A DNA stretch of 64,000 nt from Corynespora cassiicola. Its lineage: Eukaryota > Ascomycota > Dothideomycetes > Pleosporales > Corynesporascaceae. Below the pieces are notes generated by a model. It was not told the DNA's origin. It worked only from the letters and a program-made list of their open reading frames with translations, and made no database searches. The DNA lies in the NCBI GenBank assembly GCA_022059125.1, contig JAEUWY010000020.1, positions 1,054,001 through 1,118,000 on the forward strand, given 5' to 3'. The position numbers were made by a program, and so were the translations under genes. Shown here piece by piece: positions 31,510-43,511 of this stretch (its first letter is position 1; each line of letters opens with the position of its first letter).

Positions 31510-33312
31510 CTACCCTTCCAGCACCAGCAACCCCTCCTTCTCCAGTCTCTTGATATCACCGCCCGCCTCGATGACCGCCTTCATGGCCGCCTGGCTCAAC
31601 TTCCGCCGCTTCTCCGCCGCCTCTTTCTCGCGCCGCGCCTTCGTTTTGCTGCTTCCGCTCGGCGCCACGCCCGTCAAGATCTTGCGCGAGTCGTCGGGCG
31701 TGAAGTTGACGAAGCCCACGCCCGAGCCCCCACTTGCAGACCGCTGGTGGGGCTGCGCAGACGGGTTCGACGACTTACGGCGCGAGGTGGTTGCGCGTTG
31801 GCCGTGGGGGCTGATTTGGGAGGAGTGGCGGCGGCGGGCGAAGCGGGGCTGGGGGGAGAGGGAAGGGGAGCGGGAGTGTGATGGAGTTCGGGGCTGGGGC
31901 TGGCCGATGGGGATACCTTGGTGGGAGGAGTGGGTGGGGGCGTAGAGAGAAGTGTAAGGTGTCATGTTCAAGTCGAACGAGGACGAGGCTGAAGGGGGGA
32001 GGCCGTGTATGCTGCTTGACATGCTCATGCTTGTGCCCATTGAACCACCTAGATCACCCCCAAGGTCTTCGAAGGGGCTTGTGTCGCATGAGATGCCTAG
32101 ACCTGCAATTGATGCTGGACTGGAGTCAAAATGAAGGCTTTGGTTGTGAGATGCTGATCTTGAGTGTGATGACTGGAAGGCTCCAGGGGTTGATGGCTGA
32201 GTGACAGGAAGGGAGGCTGACCCTGACGCAGAGTTGCTGCTCCACCAACCCGAATTCTTGCTCGCCGGTGTCTGAAATTCCGGAGAGGCTGAGAACGAGA
32301 AGTCTAGACTGGCTTGTGTGTCTGAGCCCCACGCATTCATGGGAAGGCGGTGTGTCGGGGGCGGGGTTTGCAAGGCTGAGAGAGCCGTGCTGGAAAGATG
32401 CGGTATGTAGCCTGCCCCCAAGTTCTCGTTCGAAAATTGGAATTGGTTGCCAGCTCCATTCCTAGATCCAATGTCGATCGCGGGTGATGAGAGTGGAGTG
32501 AGCTGATAATTCGAGTGGTTAAAATTGGAGGTTGTGCCGTCATCGCCTGGAAGCGGGGACATTGCGATCGTGTAAGAAGGCTGATCTCGAGAAAAGAAGC
32601 CATTAGGCTGTTCTTCCTGATGAAGCTTCATGCTTGACGAGGGAGATTTTATTCCATTTGACCCGACCTGCAGATTGAACGTATCGGCTGGGCTGTCTAC
32701 TTTGCGACTCCAGAGATCCTGAAGCCCTGCCCGGTATTGAGAGGGTCGCATCATCTTCGCAGCGAAGCTTGACAGCGCCGATCTCTTCGGAGTTTTATTG
32801 ATACGTTGTCGGAGCGATCGGTCTGGAGTTGGAGTTGCTACCTTCCTCGCCGGCCTTGATGCTTCGGGTGTTGGTGTGGAAGGCTGAGAAATTGATGCTC
32901 GTGGTTCAACCTGGTCCAATTCGAAAATATCATCGAAACTGAAGATCTCCGGGTCGCTTAGCGAGGCCTTTCCGCGAGACTTTGGGTAGATTGAAAAGGA
33001 ATCGTTGGGAAGAGCGGACGAGGCTGGGTTTTGTTCGACTTTCTGCAGAGCCTTGTGCCAAGAATCTTCTGTCGCGTCCCAATTGGGTAGAGGAGAGGTC
33101 TCGAGCGGTGCGCTCCCATTCGACGATGGCAACTCAAAGAGATGAGCTAGGTCATCAGAGCTAGCTTCTGCTGTTGTGTCGCTACTGGGCTGTTGGAGGA
33201 AGTCTGTATCGAGATATTCCTCAAAGAGGCGATCCAAATCGGCCACTTCGATTTCTTTGTTCATGTCTGGCCGGATCGAGATTTCGGTTTGGGGTTTTAT
33301 TAAAGACTTCAT
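31510..33312 (-). CDS. wetA: Developmental regulator WetA (conidium maturation)
   Basis: The last regulator in the BrlA-AbaA-WetA pathway, controlling spore-wall maturation and metabolic remodelling of conidia. The single exon gives 600 residues; it is long, Ser/Pro/Thr-rich and mostly disordered, as the family is. The diagnostic C-terminus is present: VGFVNFTPDDSRKILTGVAPSGSSKTKARREKE, with the basic ARREKEAAEKRRKLSQAAMKAV helix and ending KRLEKEGLLVLEG. The N-terminus carries the short conserved acidic segment LDRLFEEYLDTDF. The start at 33312 (MKSLIKPQTE) is the first ATG; Met17 is an alternative. The upstream region has several CATTCC motifs that could be AbaA sites. Its presence implies conidium formation. 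Confidence 0.92.
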   Translation of the reverse strand: MKSLIKPQTEISIRPDMNKEIEVADLDRLFEEYLDTDFLQQPSSDTTAEASSDDLAHLFELPSSNGSAPLETSPLPNWDATEDSWHKALQKVEQNPASSALPNDSFSIYPKSRGKASLSDPEIFSFDDIFELDQVEPRASISQPSTPTPEASRPARKVATPTPDRSLRQRINKTPKRSALSSFAAKMMRPSQYRAGLQDLWSRKVDSPADTFNLQVGSNGIKSPSSSMKLHQEEQPNGFFSRDQPSYTIAMSPLPGDDGTTSNFNHSNYQLTPLSSPAIDIGSRNGAGNQFQFSNENLGAGYIPHLSSTALSALQTPPPTHRLPMNAWGSDTQASLDFSFSASPEFQTPASKNSGWWSSNSASGSASLPVTQPSTPGAFQSSHSRSASHNQSLHFDSSPASIAGLGISCDTSPFEDLGGDLGGSMGTSMSMSSSIHGLPPSASSSFDLNMTPYTSLYAPTHSSHQGIPIGQPQPRTPSHSRSPSLSPQPRFARRRHSSQISPHGQRATTSRRKSSNPSAQPHQRSASGGSGVGFVNFTPDDSRKILTGVAPSGSSKTKARREKEAAEKRRKLSQAAMKAVIEAGGDIKRLEKEGLLVLEG

Positions 33313-34548
33313 GGAATCTGTCTTTTACATGCAATAGCTGTATGGTGCATGGAGAAACTTGTCGCGGTAATGGTGGGGACTAGTGCGGTAGTCCACTGTC
33401 GTGGAAGAGGATGCAGATGCAGGAACAGATATGAAATAGACGCACGATGATGCAGGAACACCGAGCTTAGTGCATTATCAAACCTGCAAACCTATACTCG
33501 ATATATACTGCTGCATATGGTGGTGCGAGTTCTTACCAGCCTCTCTTTCTTTGCTACATTCCAGCGGTATTCTTAGCGAATAGTGCCAGGAATGTGTTCT
33601 AGACATGAGACTTACCCCATGAACTGAACTGTTTGAGATCTATGCATAGTAAGCCTATGCTACGAACTACTCCTCAAAGCTGGAAGGTGGTTGGGCAATG
33701 CACAGTGGGTGTGGCGGGGGGTCACGGCATGCCGCAAACAGCCTCATGTAACAACCACCACGTTGCATTCCAGGGTCCAGGTCGCCAGGAAAATGGAAAC
33801 TCCGTCACAATGATCTTGTATTTTCTTTGTTAATCGAAGAGATCAGCTGGTTGATTGATCATGCAGACCTCAATGACGGCGCAAGTATTCCGGTCGATGC
33901 GAATTAGCCTCCCCCGGAGCTATAGGACAGGTTTGCGCATGGAGTCTATATCTATCATCTGAACTGCAGTTTGACCATTCGTTCTCTTAGGTGTGGGGGG
34001 TTGGGATGGTTTCCAGGCAACCGGAATGAAAGTCCCAGTGACCGCAAGCAGGCGCATTGCTCACACAGTGCTCATAGAGCCAAGAGTAGTTAGCCCAGTG
34101 TTTAGTGTGAGATCCAATAGCATAGAAAGATAAATGAAGAGACCCATAGAAACGGTTGAAAGATAGCTTCCATAATCATGTCTTGAAGATAGCCTTTGGA
34201 GTGACGAGCTCCGCAAAGCGTGACATATATCCGATATGTTCAGGGGCGGAAGATACACACGATTCTGAGGAGAATTGGTCTTGTTCGCGGGCGATCAGAC
34301 GATGCAAAATCCCCGAGGGTAGTAACAAGATGGGCGCTGAAATGCGATGGCACGAAGCCTCGCATGGCCGCCTGCTCCGAAAGCTGTATGCACCTGCTCC
34401 ATAGTAAATTCAGCCCGAGCTTCGCTGCAGGAACCACAACACCCGCGTCACAACGTCAGGCGCCGCATTCTTAGCTTTTCCTATACTTATTTCCTCTGGG
34501 TTTTGGCTAATTACCTTGTCGCGTGTATCCCAAACGTATCCCAGCCTC
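33313..34548. promoter_or_regulatory. Long upstream region of wetA with candidate AbaA sites
   Basis: 1.2 kb between divergent genes. CATTCC, the AbaA/TEF response element CATTCY, occurs at 33557-33562 and 33766-33771 on the plus strand and at 33589-33594 and 34023-34028 on the minus strand. Chance would give roughly one per kb on both strands. No gene recognised. Confidence 0.4.
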
Positions 34549-35142
34549 ATGTCTTCCACGATAGACCCCGACACGCCTCCCGTGGCTGCCGAGCCCCAGC
34601 CCTCCGTCTTCCGCTGGATTCTCGGATTCCTGCTCGTCGGCGCTTGCTGGGGATTGACGACGCCCTTCATGCGCCGCGCTGCGATCAACTATGTCCCTCC
34701 GAACCGGCCGGCGCTGACCGATCCGAACAACTCGTGGCTGAAGCGCAAGATCCTCGGGGTCTGGTTCGCGGTAATAGGGGTTCTGAGCCGGCCAGCATAT
34801 GCGGTGCCATTGCTGTTGAATGTAACAGGCAGTGTCTGGTTCTTCATTTTGATCGGAAAGGCTGGTGAGCACGCTCTACCCAGTGTTCTCGTGTGACCGC
34901 GGACAGGTTATACATAGCATCGTTGCTGACCTGAACAGAACTCAGTCTGACCGTCCCTATCACGAATTCACTCGCGTTCTTATTCACAGTACTAGGGGAA
35001 TGGTGGGCAGAGAAGAAGGTCATCAGTCGAGGTGAGTCTCGAGTCCGTGTGGTATGGGCTACGCTGACAGGGCGTAGATACTTGGATCGGCATGGGCTTC
35101 GTGCTCGCAGGCATTGCCTTATGTGTGCAAAGCAAGTCATAG
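34549..35142 (+). CDS. TMEM234 homologue, small four-span membrane protein
   Basis: Member of the TMEM234 (UPF0546) family, related in fold to EamA/small multidrug-resistance-type transporters; molecular function unknown. Three exons, 34549-34864, 34939-35031 and 35078-35142 (introns 74 and 46 nt), give 157 residues. Helix 1 contains GFLLVGACWGLTTPFMRRA, which matches the family's WGxTxPxxKRA signature. Helix 2 lies around PLLLNVTGSVWFFILIG, followed across the splice joint by AELSLTVPITNSLAFLFTVLGEWW (conserved DLTLAVPICNSLA in animals). Helix 4 is IGMGFVLAGIALCVQSKS. The match to the animal protein pattern is strong along the whole length. Confidence 0.88.
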
Positions 35143-35399
35143 ATCGCGTCGGACAGGCGATGATTTATCGAGTTACATACGGTATGTTCCTGGTGCACGG
35201 CTCGACGCGGACAAAACTTGCCGCTGGGCTTTACGCTATGTTTTATATGAAGCGAATTGCCCAGGCAAACCACTCCATAACACAATGAAGCCAGCACAAA
35301 CACCTCTCAGAGTATTTCTCGGCGGTAATGTGATCTGGAAAACTGCGCATGGAGTACGCGACTTGATTTATAGACTGCCTATCGTAGCGGAATGCCATT

Positions 35400-36434
35400 T
35401 CAATCAGCCCAGTCCCTCTCTGGCCACCCGTTGGAGCCTGGGCCCACCTCTGGCCAGCCTTCGGGGATCGTTGCGAACTGGGGTAGCTTGTAACGCTTCT
35501 CACACTCTTTTCGCGTACAGCTTAGGTTGCACATGCCGAATGTCTCGCAGAAGCACTCTCCAGCGTGTTGGCAGTCTACGGCAGGCATTCCGAATATAAT
35601 GTGCCACATATACTCTAAGATCCGACCACTGATTTGATCATCCAAATCCGTCTCTATAAGCCATTGACGAATACTTAGGTAATGCTCTCGCCGGCGCGCC
35701 CTAATCCTTTCACGTGATACCGCGAATTGCGAACTGCAATGTGCTCCAACGACTTCGGGGACCTTCTCGCCTGGGAAAAGCTGTTGGAATGTCTTTGCAT
35801 ATGCTTGCTCATTCTGAGAACGGTCATCCGAAGCAGATGACGGATTGAGGGGATGCAGTTCTGCTGGACAACCCATGGTCCACGAGCACCGAAGAGCGAC
35901 ATAGCCTCGCTTACGGACATGTGGAAGACGTAGGCGCCTGAGAACCGGCACACCATCATACATTGGATCTTCATTGTGCCATTGATAGCGCAGGCTATGG
36001 ATGAATATGGCGACATCTGGAAGGTCGTCGTATCTGTCGATAATCCATCTGGTGGTGGGTCAGCCTGGCCCCCCAATAGGTTCGGAAGGGGCGGATTACG
36101 ATAGAAAGGGCATTGCCTCTCTGCCTTTATTCACGGGGACAGTCAGAGGAGCAGACACATTGTTGACAACATAGATGCTCTTTATCCAGTCGCCAAAGAA
36201 GGTGTCGAGCCAACTGGTGTCATCACCAACCAGGCTCGCCACAACCAACTCTTTCTCATTATGATTTCCAGCCGTACCATCTTCATGGTCCAATACCGGG
36301 GGCTCCGCGGGGCGTGGTCTGGATTTTGCGCTGCGCGAACTAGTGAACCGTGCAAGCAAACTGAAGACGACGAAAAGAAACACCGAGACGCTCAAAAATA
36401 AGAGTGTGAATCTACGGTAACGCCGCGCGAACAT
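35400..36434 (-). CDS. DUF3431 protein, predicted type II membrane protein
   Basis: A 327-residue protein from exons 36434-36100 and 36048-35400 (intron 36049-36099, 51 nt). A basic N-terminus (MFARRYRRF) precedes one hydrophobic anchor (TLLFLSVSVFLFVVFSLLA, about 10-28), so the bulk is probably lumenal or extracellular. The DUF3431 hallmarks are ELVVASLVGDDTSWLD, YVVNN and NKGREAMPFLSWIIDRYDDLPDVAIFIH with R-YQWHNED; the WIIDRYDDLPD part is made by the splice. The C-terminal third is Cys-rich with RxREHY. DUF3431 has a glycosyltransferase-like look, with DxD-like acidic positions, but no demonstrated activity that I can name. Confidence 0.85.
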
Positions 36435-37369
36435 TGTTGACTCATGTTATCCTGACAGATATCAGAGGAATGTAAGTGCGAAGGATCGAGATGTTGCAGG
36501 ATCAAGGTGGCGCAAGGCCCAGCCGGAAAGTCTAGCCGAGCCTCCTTATGGCAACTTACAGGCACCAGGGAAGATGGTAAGATGATATGGTGTTTCAATT
36601 ATATTACCATTTTCTTTGAAGTGCATAGGGAGTTTGCCGTTTGTACTGCGAATTCTACAATGTGCCTTCGCGTTCTTCTCGGACCAGCTTAATACTAGCT
36701 TGCAGCGGTTTCAGGCGGATGATGCTTTGGACATAATGCGATTGCAAACGGGTACCTATTGGCCCAGTAGTACATGTAGCTCAAGGTTTTGCTTACTATG
36801 CTTTTGCCAACCGAGATATCGTATTGTAAGATCAAGTAAGATATTTTGAGAGGTTTTGCGAAGTGTGCTTCGGCTACAAGCCTTACAAGGCGTCATCACA
36901 TCTATGGTGAAGGTAGAGACTCGGTAGAATGGCCTTGAGAAGATATGTTGCCGGAGGCTATTGATTGAAGAGTTTTTTTATGAAATGGCTCACCAAAGTT
37001 GTGGTTTGGATGCAAGCCTAAGAGTTTCGAGAGAAGTATCGTCCTTTTAACAGAATGATTTATGTGAATTTCACCTTGAAAAAATTATCAGTGACCAGAT
37101 TTCAACTCCCATCTTTCCACTAACTCAAAAAGCAGGCGTATCCGACAAACGAGGGCAATTTTGATCCGAACGCGCGGGACAGCCGCGGAGCTGCGGGGCC
37201 AATGGCGGGGCAGATAGCCAACCTCACCTCATGATTTGAACGAACGGCCGACTCCGACGCTTGCTTACGGCACCATAGACTCTTCAAACACAAAAAAAAA
37301 CCTTTGATAGTACCTGTTGCTCTCCTTATCACCACTCACTCGGGAATTCTAGCACCTAAAATAATCACC
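36435..37369. other. Intergenic between two divergent genes
   Basis: 0.93 kb. The right 250 bp is GC-rich just upstream of the dioxygenase gene and includes an A-run at 37293-37301. No gene seen. Confidence 0.4.
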
Positions 37370-38350
37370 ATGACGGCATCAACCGAGCAGGGGCTCACAC
37401 CGGAGCAGCTTGCCTTCTTCCACGAGAATGGCTATCTGCTTATCCCGGACGCCCTTTCGCAAGACACTGTCAAAGAATTGCTCAAGAACACCGATAAGAT
37501 GCTCAATGAGTTTTCCCTGGACGACCACCCGATGACCAAATTTTCCACTGGGGGCGACGACGGCGCAGATCACGTTGGCGACAAGTATTTCCTTGAATCT
37601 GGAGACAAAGTCCGCTTTTTCTTCGAGGAGGGTGAGTCACTACCCTATGGTTTAGCATAACGCTATCTCATTGCATTACCAGATGCCTTTGACAAATCCG
37701 GCGCCTTGACCAAGCCCAAGACCCGCGCCATCAACAAAATAGGTCACTATCTGCACGAGCTGTCGCCTTCGTTCCGCTCAATCTCTCTTTCGCAGCGAAA
37801 TGCTGGGATTGCTCGCTCGCTTGGATTCCGCGATCCCCGTGTGCTCCAGTCCATGGTCATCTGCAAGCAACCCGAGATTGGCGGCGCCGTGCCTCCGCAC
37901 CAAGATAGTACGTTCCTATACACGGACCCTCCTAGCGCAGTTGGCTACTGGTATGCTCTCGAAGATGCTACCGCGAGCAATGGATGCCTGAGTTTTGCGG
38001 CTGGAAGCCACAAGAGGACGCCAATTGAGAAGAGGTTCGTGCGGACAGGTACTGGTGACGCGGAGGGAACGGGCTTCATTGACAACGACGGTGCGAAATT
38101 TCCCAACACGGTCCAGCAAGAATCAGGAGGGAAGGAAGAGGAATACACTATGGGTGAAGTAAAGGCGGGGACTCTGGTCCTCATTCACGGGAACATCTTA
38201 CACAAGAGTGAGAGGAATGTCAGTGGCAAGAGCAGGTTCATTTACACTTTCCATGTTATCGAAGGAGACGAGAGGTACGATGAGAGGAATTGGCTTCAGC
38301 CTCCTCAGGTGGGATTTTCGAGACTGTTTGGGGAGGGTGTCAAAGCCTAA
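37370..38350 (+). CDS. Phytanoyl-CoA dioxygenase (PhyH) family enzyme
   Basis: Fe(II)/2-oxoglutarate-dependent oxygenase resembling PHYHD1. Exons 37370-37631 and 37683-38350 (intron 37632-37682, 51 nt) give 309 residues. The facial triad is visible: His160 and Asp162 in PPHQDSTFLY and the distal His256 in LVLIHGNILH, with Arg272 (KSR) placed to bind 2-oxoglutarate. The N-terminal LTPEQLAFFHENGYLLIPDAL is the typical PhyH opening. The C-terminus is not a clear PTS1 (ends GVKA), so peroxisomal location is not shown. The substrate is not known. Fungal relatives occur both in primary metabolism and in natural-product pathways; the neighbours here do not suggest a cluster. Confidence 0.9.
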
Positions 38351-38543
38351 TTCACTTCTAGTTTGTAGATGATGTTATCACATATCCAAAATTGACTTCC
38401 ATAGAAGGACAATCGCAGATCTTCTACATTTTCCCTAGCCATGGTCTTAAATAATGGATTCTTCTAAGTTGATGGGAAGAAATCCCCATTGCTGGTTTTA
38501 ATTTATGGTGACATGAAACCTTTATCGAATACTTCGCAACAAT

Positions 38544-39352
38544 ATGTCGCTCGACGTACGGAGCAAACATGCTTGTGCTCTTCAACAACGAGAAAGCTGG
38601 CACAGACTCCCAGATGAGCTCAAAGTCGACATATTGAGACATTCAGGCCTAATAGACGAATTGACTATCAGAACTTATCCTCTGTTATGCCCTGCCGAGG
38701 ATTTATTCGGGAGGCTTTCACGGATCAGCAAAGAATCCTACAACTGTCTCGAGAGATCTTCTACAAAGAAAAAACTTTCTCATTTTCCCGTAATCTAAAG
38801 ATCCCAGGGAGTCCATCGTTCTTGTATAAATCAGCTCAAGCTTCTGTTCACATACGTAAAGTGGAGGCTATCTTCAAATTGAGAGTGTATAACGAATCAG
38901 TTACGAAGAATGAAGATGAAAAGGATATGCGTTTCTTACTATGCATCTGCACCCTACCCCAAGACTGAAGAATGGGCAATATTGGAAGATAAATAAATCA
39001 AACTTGGACTTTCAAGTCTACCCGCTGGCAGACTAAATTCCCAAACCTGCGGCAATTGAAGATCATCATCGATTTGACCTTAAGGGATTGTTCCATAATT
39101 CACCTTATTACTGACGACGACTACGAGTTTTGGCAGGTTAGACGTTACTTCATTGATCTTGAAACAGCTATCAGCAGTTCTCAAATAGACGTTAGTACAA
39201 AAGAGATCAAGGTCGAGGTTCGTGACATTAACTGCGGATTCCGAAGTCCCAATTCAGCCAACCACTCGAACACCCAAACTCATGGAGAATCTTTCGAAAA
39301 AATGATTCGTAACGCTATTATCAGCAAAATACGGATTCAGACGAAGGAATAA
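38544..39352 (+). pseudogene. Broken F-box family gene (frameshift plus stops)
   Basis: The first frame (from 38544) has an F-box start, WHRLPDELKVDILRHSGL. The rest of the family pattern continues in another frame from about 38690-38760: LSREIFYKEKTFSFSR. That frame then hits TGA at 38966-38968 and a TAA soon after, yet resumes unmistakably with WQTKFPNLRQLKIIIDLTL through to 39352. The motif WQTxFPNLRxLxI is common in small dothideomycete F-box families. No GT-AG pair repairs the stops. I infer a decayed family member; the ends are approximate. Confidence 0.55.
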
Positions 39353-39518
39353 GCGATGTGACTGAACAAGGAACTGCACATAGTTACAAGTCGGACGGGC
39401 ATCTTTCAGCAAATGGTGGGTGTTGAGGACATTACCAAAGAGTGGCTAGTGGTTGGACTAATTTATATTAAGAGATGATCAATCGAGAAAACTCACGACC
39501 AACTTTTGATTCTTTAGG

Positions 39519-40090
39519 CTAGATGAATGTCTGCTTTCCCAAGCAAGGGCCATCGTTGAGAACCGTATGTCCGGGAACGACGCCTCCTTCAAAGGGTGCC
39601 ACAATGGCAACTGTCTCTTGATCACTGGGATACCGTGTAATATGACCATCACCAGTCGTGTCAGCCGCAAATAGGAGCCCGCCAACTCCACCCAGGATCC
39701 AAGCATCTATAGTGTCGTTGTGCGGAAGGGTGAGATGCGCAGCCCCAGATAAGAAATGCACAAGCCTGTAACGATTAGCACTGATGACTGTCATGAATCA
39801 CGCTAATCTTACTGAGGAACGGGTGCTGTGTGCAGACCACCGTCATACCGCGGTGGAAGGATCGTGTAAGCAAAGTTTGAGTTGTTGCTGATGGTAGCAA
39901 CCTGCGTACCACTGACGCCGGGCACTGAAGATGTTCTGAACGGTTCATTGAGTTGCCAGCATTCGAAGGCGGAGTGTGCGTCTTTGGTGACCAGTGCAGT
40001 TGCGGTAAGAAATGTCGCATTTGAATCTGTCTGGCCGACAGCCAGGGATGTTAGCAACGGGAAGATAAATAATGCGTTGGTATAAAGCAT
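39519..40090 (-). CDS. Small secreted protein, family unknown
   Basis: A 174-residue protein from exons 40090-39813 and 39765-39519 (intron 39766-39812, 47 nt; the splice restores a Gln codon). The signal peptide is NALFIFPLLTSLAVGQ. The mature part carries N-glycosylation sequons (NATF, NNSN), and two Cys (FECWQL, DGPCLG) that could pair. The tail is Gly/His rich: GGVGGLLFAADTTGDGHITRYPSDQETVAI then HTVLNDGPC. The overall look is a compact beta-rich extracellular protein; I recognise no named domain. Confidence 0.75.
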
Positions 40091-40807
40091 CTCGCAAAAA
40101 CGAGGCGAAGGAAGCGAAAAAATGTTTCCGGCGGTGGAAAACTGGAAAAAGCGGGAAATATGTAGGTTTTGGGTCCAGGTCGTTACATGAACAGCTGGAA
40201 TATGCAGGGCTGTCTGGATGGTGCTGACACTGCGTCGCTGATCAACAAATCGGCGAGAATTAGAATGTGCTCACTACGATACCACTTGGCAAATTTGTGC
40301 ATAATGCTCCTCACTGGATAGACCTGTATGACGCGGCATGTCTATTCAAGAATACCGAACTAGAAAAGCAATTAAGGCTGGGACGGCTGGGATCGGGTGG
40401 GATGTAAATGGTGACTTTAACGGCCAATTACACACGACAGGCATTTTATAGGGGCTTTGATTCAAAGATGTGTGGTGTGCGAAAGAATGGGACTAAAGCT
40501 AGCGGATTCTAAAAATCTACCATAGACGTACAGCCTGGCCAGGGTACACTTTCAGATGCATGCAAGGTGGAGAGTTTGAGATGGGCTGCATGTCGATCTT
40601 CTCTAGCTAGCGCACGGGCCATGCGAAAAATCAGGGTTAGTCAGCGGACCGACGGCGCCGGTCGTGGACAGTTCGAAGGCGTCACGATTTGCCTCCACGC
40701 ACATCCCGCCATCCTAGCTGCCTCCCTCGCCCCGGTGCATGGTAGTTCTGCACAGGCGGTGTTTCTTTTGACCTCTTTGATACCCCTCTCCCCCTCCATA
40801 TCCCGCA
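40091..40807. other. Intergenic between divergent genes
   Basis: 717 bp, holding the promoters of the secreted protein and the m-AAA protease. A frame starting at 40567 overlaps the protease start in another frame and is a shadow. Confidence 0.4.
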
Positions 40808-43511
40808 ATGTCTACTCTTCTCCGCCGATCAGGTCATCTAGCGCGACTCTCCCGACCCAGCTTCACCGCCGCATCGCGGACCCCCTTCGCTCTCCGTAGG
40901 AGTGCTCCAATCTCCCAGAGCATATTCGCGCAACAGCGCGCCCGGAAATTCGCCACCCAGCCTCCCGAGGAGTCAAAGGACAAGAAGGAGGATGAGGTAG
41001 CGAATAAGCAGAACGGCCAGCCAGGCAGGCCAGATGAGCCGCAATCGCAATCCACAGAAGAGGGCAAGGCTACAACAGGGCCGAAGGCGTCGCCATTGAC
41101 TCCGGAAGAGGAGCAGTTGCTTGACAAGATGGTAGCTTTTGTCACGTTGGGTGTCCCCAAGTCACAGAAGAAGGCAATCGAACAGGCTTTTGAGGACATC
41201 AAGAAACAGGGCATACCGCAAGAGATTCGCGATGAAATGGATAAACTTCAGCGTGGGGAGAAGATGGACCTAGCAACCGCCGCTAAGATCTCGCGGTTGA
41301 CATCACAATGGGCAAGGAAGGCTGCCGACCAGGAGCAATGGAAATCAAATTCGGAGGGCTCCCAAGAACCACAACAGAAGGCTGGCGCCCACGATCCCGG
41401 ACCGCGGAGCCAGGGTAACGATCAAAAGGGCGGCGCAGGCTCGGGCGGCGGACCGAAGTTTAATCAGAGCATGGACACCAACACTATGATCATCTCAGCT
41501 GGTCTGGCATACCTCACATACCGCATGATTATGCCCGGAGAGAATAGGAAGGAAATCACATGGCAAGAGTTTAGGACAACGTTCCTCGACAAGGGTCTCG
41601 TCGAGAAGATTGTGGTGCTTAACGGCAAGGAGGCAAAGGTCTACCTCCACCGTGAAGCCGTCGCATCCATGTACCCCGATTCGCCTGGCGCCAGTAATAA
41701 CTTCTACTATTACTTCTCCATTGGATCTGTCGAAGCTTTCGAAAGGAAGATGGACGATGCGCAATACGAGTTGGGCATTCCCAGCGCCGAGCGCATCCCC
41801 GTCGCATATTCCAACGAGATCTCTTGGTTCGGCACTCTGCTCTCTTTCGGCCCCACGCTGCTTCTTCTTGGATCCTTGTTCTATTTCACAAGACGCGCTG
41901 GAGGTGGAAGCGGAGGCAACAATGGCATCTTTGGCATGGGCCGAAGCAGGGCCAAGAAGTTCAACCACGAGACCGACGTCAAGGTCAAGTTCGCTGATGT
42001 TGCTGGTATGGACGAGGCCAAGCAGGAGATTATGGAGTTTGTTTCCTTCCTCCGAACTCCTGAGCGATTCCAGAAGCTGGGTGCTAAGATTCCTCGTGGT
42101 GCCATTCTCTCTGGACCTCCTGGTACCGGTAAGACTCTTCTCGCCAAGGCCACTGCTGGAGAATCGGCTGTTCCCTTCTTCAGTGTCAGCGGTTCAGAGT
42201 TTGTTGAAATGTTTGTCGGGGTTGGAGCTTCGCGAGTCCGTGATCTCTTTGCCAACGCGCGTAAGAGCACACCCTGCATTATCTTCATTGATGAAATCGA
42301 CGCCATTGGCCGGTCACGATCGAAGCAAGGCATGGGTGGTGGCAACGACGAACGGGAAGCTACTCTCAACCAGATTTTGACAGAGATGGATGGGTTCAAC
42401 ACGACCGAGCAGGTCGTCGTGCTTGCCGGCACCAACCGACCAGACATCCTCGACAAGGCCTTGATGCGACCGGGACGTTTCGATAGGCACATCAACATTG
42501 ATAGGCCAACAATGGAGGGGCGAGGACAGATCTTCGGCGTTCACCTCAAGAAGATTGTCACTAGCGAAGACCTCGAGTTCTTGAAGGGACGGTTGGCAGC
42601 CCTGACGCCGGGATTCTCTGGTGCTGATATTGCCAACTGTGTCAACGAAGCTGCCCTCATTGGTAAGCATCAACGTTCCATGCTTATTGTCTTTGCTAAC
42701 TTCCCTAGCCGCCCGCCATGGCGCCGAGTCTGTATCCATGGTTCATTTCGAACAAGCCATTGAGCGTGTCATTGGTGGTCTCGAGAAGAAGTCGCTTGTC
42801 CTCAAGCCCGAGGAGAAGAAGACTGTCGCTTACCACGAAGCTGGCCACGCCATTTGCGGTTGGTACTTCAAGTACGCAGACCCGCTTCTCAAGGTTTCCA
42901 TCATCCCCCGTGGCCAGGGCGCTCTCGGATACGCCCAGTACCTCCCTGCTGGCGACACATACCTCATGAATGTCCACCAGCTCATGGACCGCATGGCCAT
43001 GACTCTTGGTGGTCGCGTCAGTGAGGAGCTGCACTTCGACACCGTTACATCTGGTGCATCGGACGATTTCAGGAAGGTTACCCAGATGGCTACTGCTATG
43101 GTCACGAAGTGGGGAATGACCAAGAAGATTGGTTACATCTACTTTGAGGATGATCAAGGACAACAGCTGCAAAAGCCATTCTCCGAAGAGACCGCCAAGA
43201 ACATCGACATGGAGGTCAAGCGTATTGTGGACGAGGCCTACAAGCAGTGCAAGGACCTGCTTACGGAGAAGAAGCACGAGGTGGGCTTGGTCGCAGAGGA
43301 GCTGCTCAAGAAGGAGATGCTGGGCCGTGAAGACATGATCCGGTTGCTCGGACCAAGGCCATTTGAAGACCCGCAAGACTTTCACAAGTACTTCAGCGGC
43401 GAGTTTGGCAAGGCGCCTGGCCTCATCGAGCCCAAGGGCGATGATGGCGTCAAGGGGCCAGTTGTCCCTCCGTCACCAGCAACCTTCAAGGACCTGGACA
43501 CACGGCGGTAA
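40808..43511 (+). CDS. AFG3: Mitochondrial m-AAA protease subunit, AFG3 type
   Basis: ATP-dependent zinc metalloprotease of the inner mitochondrial membrane that degrades misfolded and unassembled proteins on the matrix side. Exons 40808-42662 and 42709-43511 (intron 42663-42708, 46 nt) give 885 residues. An Arg/Ser-rich presequence ([18 protein letters not shown]) is followed by two TM spans around 226-242 and 339-361. Walker A GPPGTGKT is at 436-443, Walker B IIFIDE at 491-496, followed by the ANDERE-like [12 protein letters not shown] and an Arg-finger region. The zinc-binding HEAGH is at about 661-665. The AAA block is nearer to yeast Afg3 than Yta12, but fungi carry both, so subunit identity is moderately certain. 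Length is longer than yeast Afg3 (761) because of an extended N-terminal linker. Confidence 0.93.
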
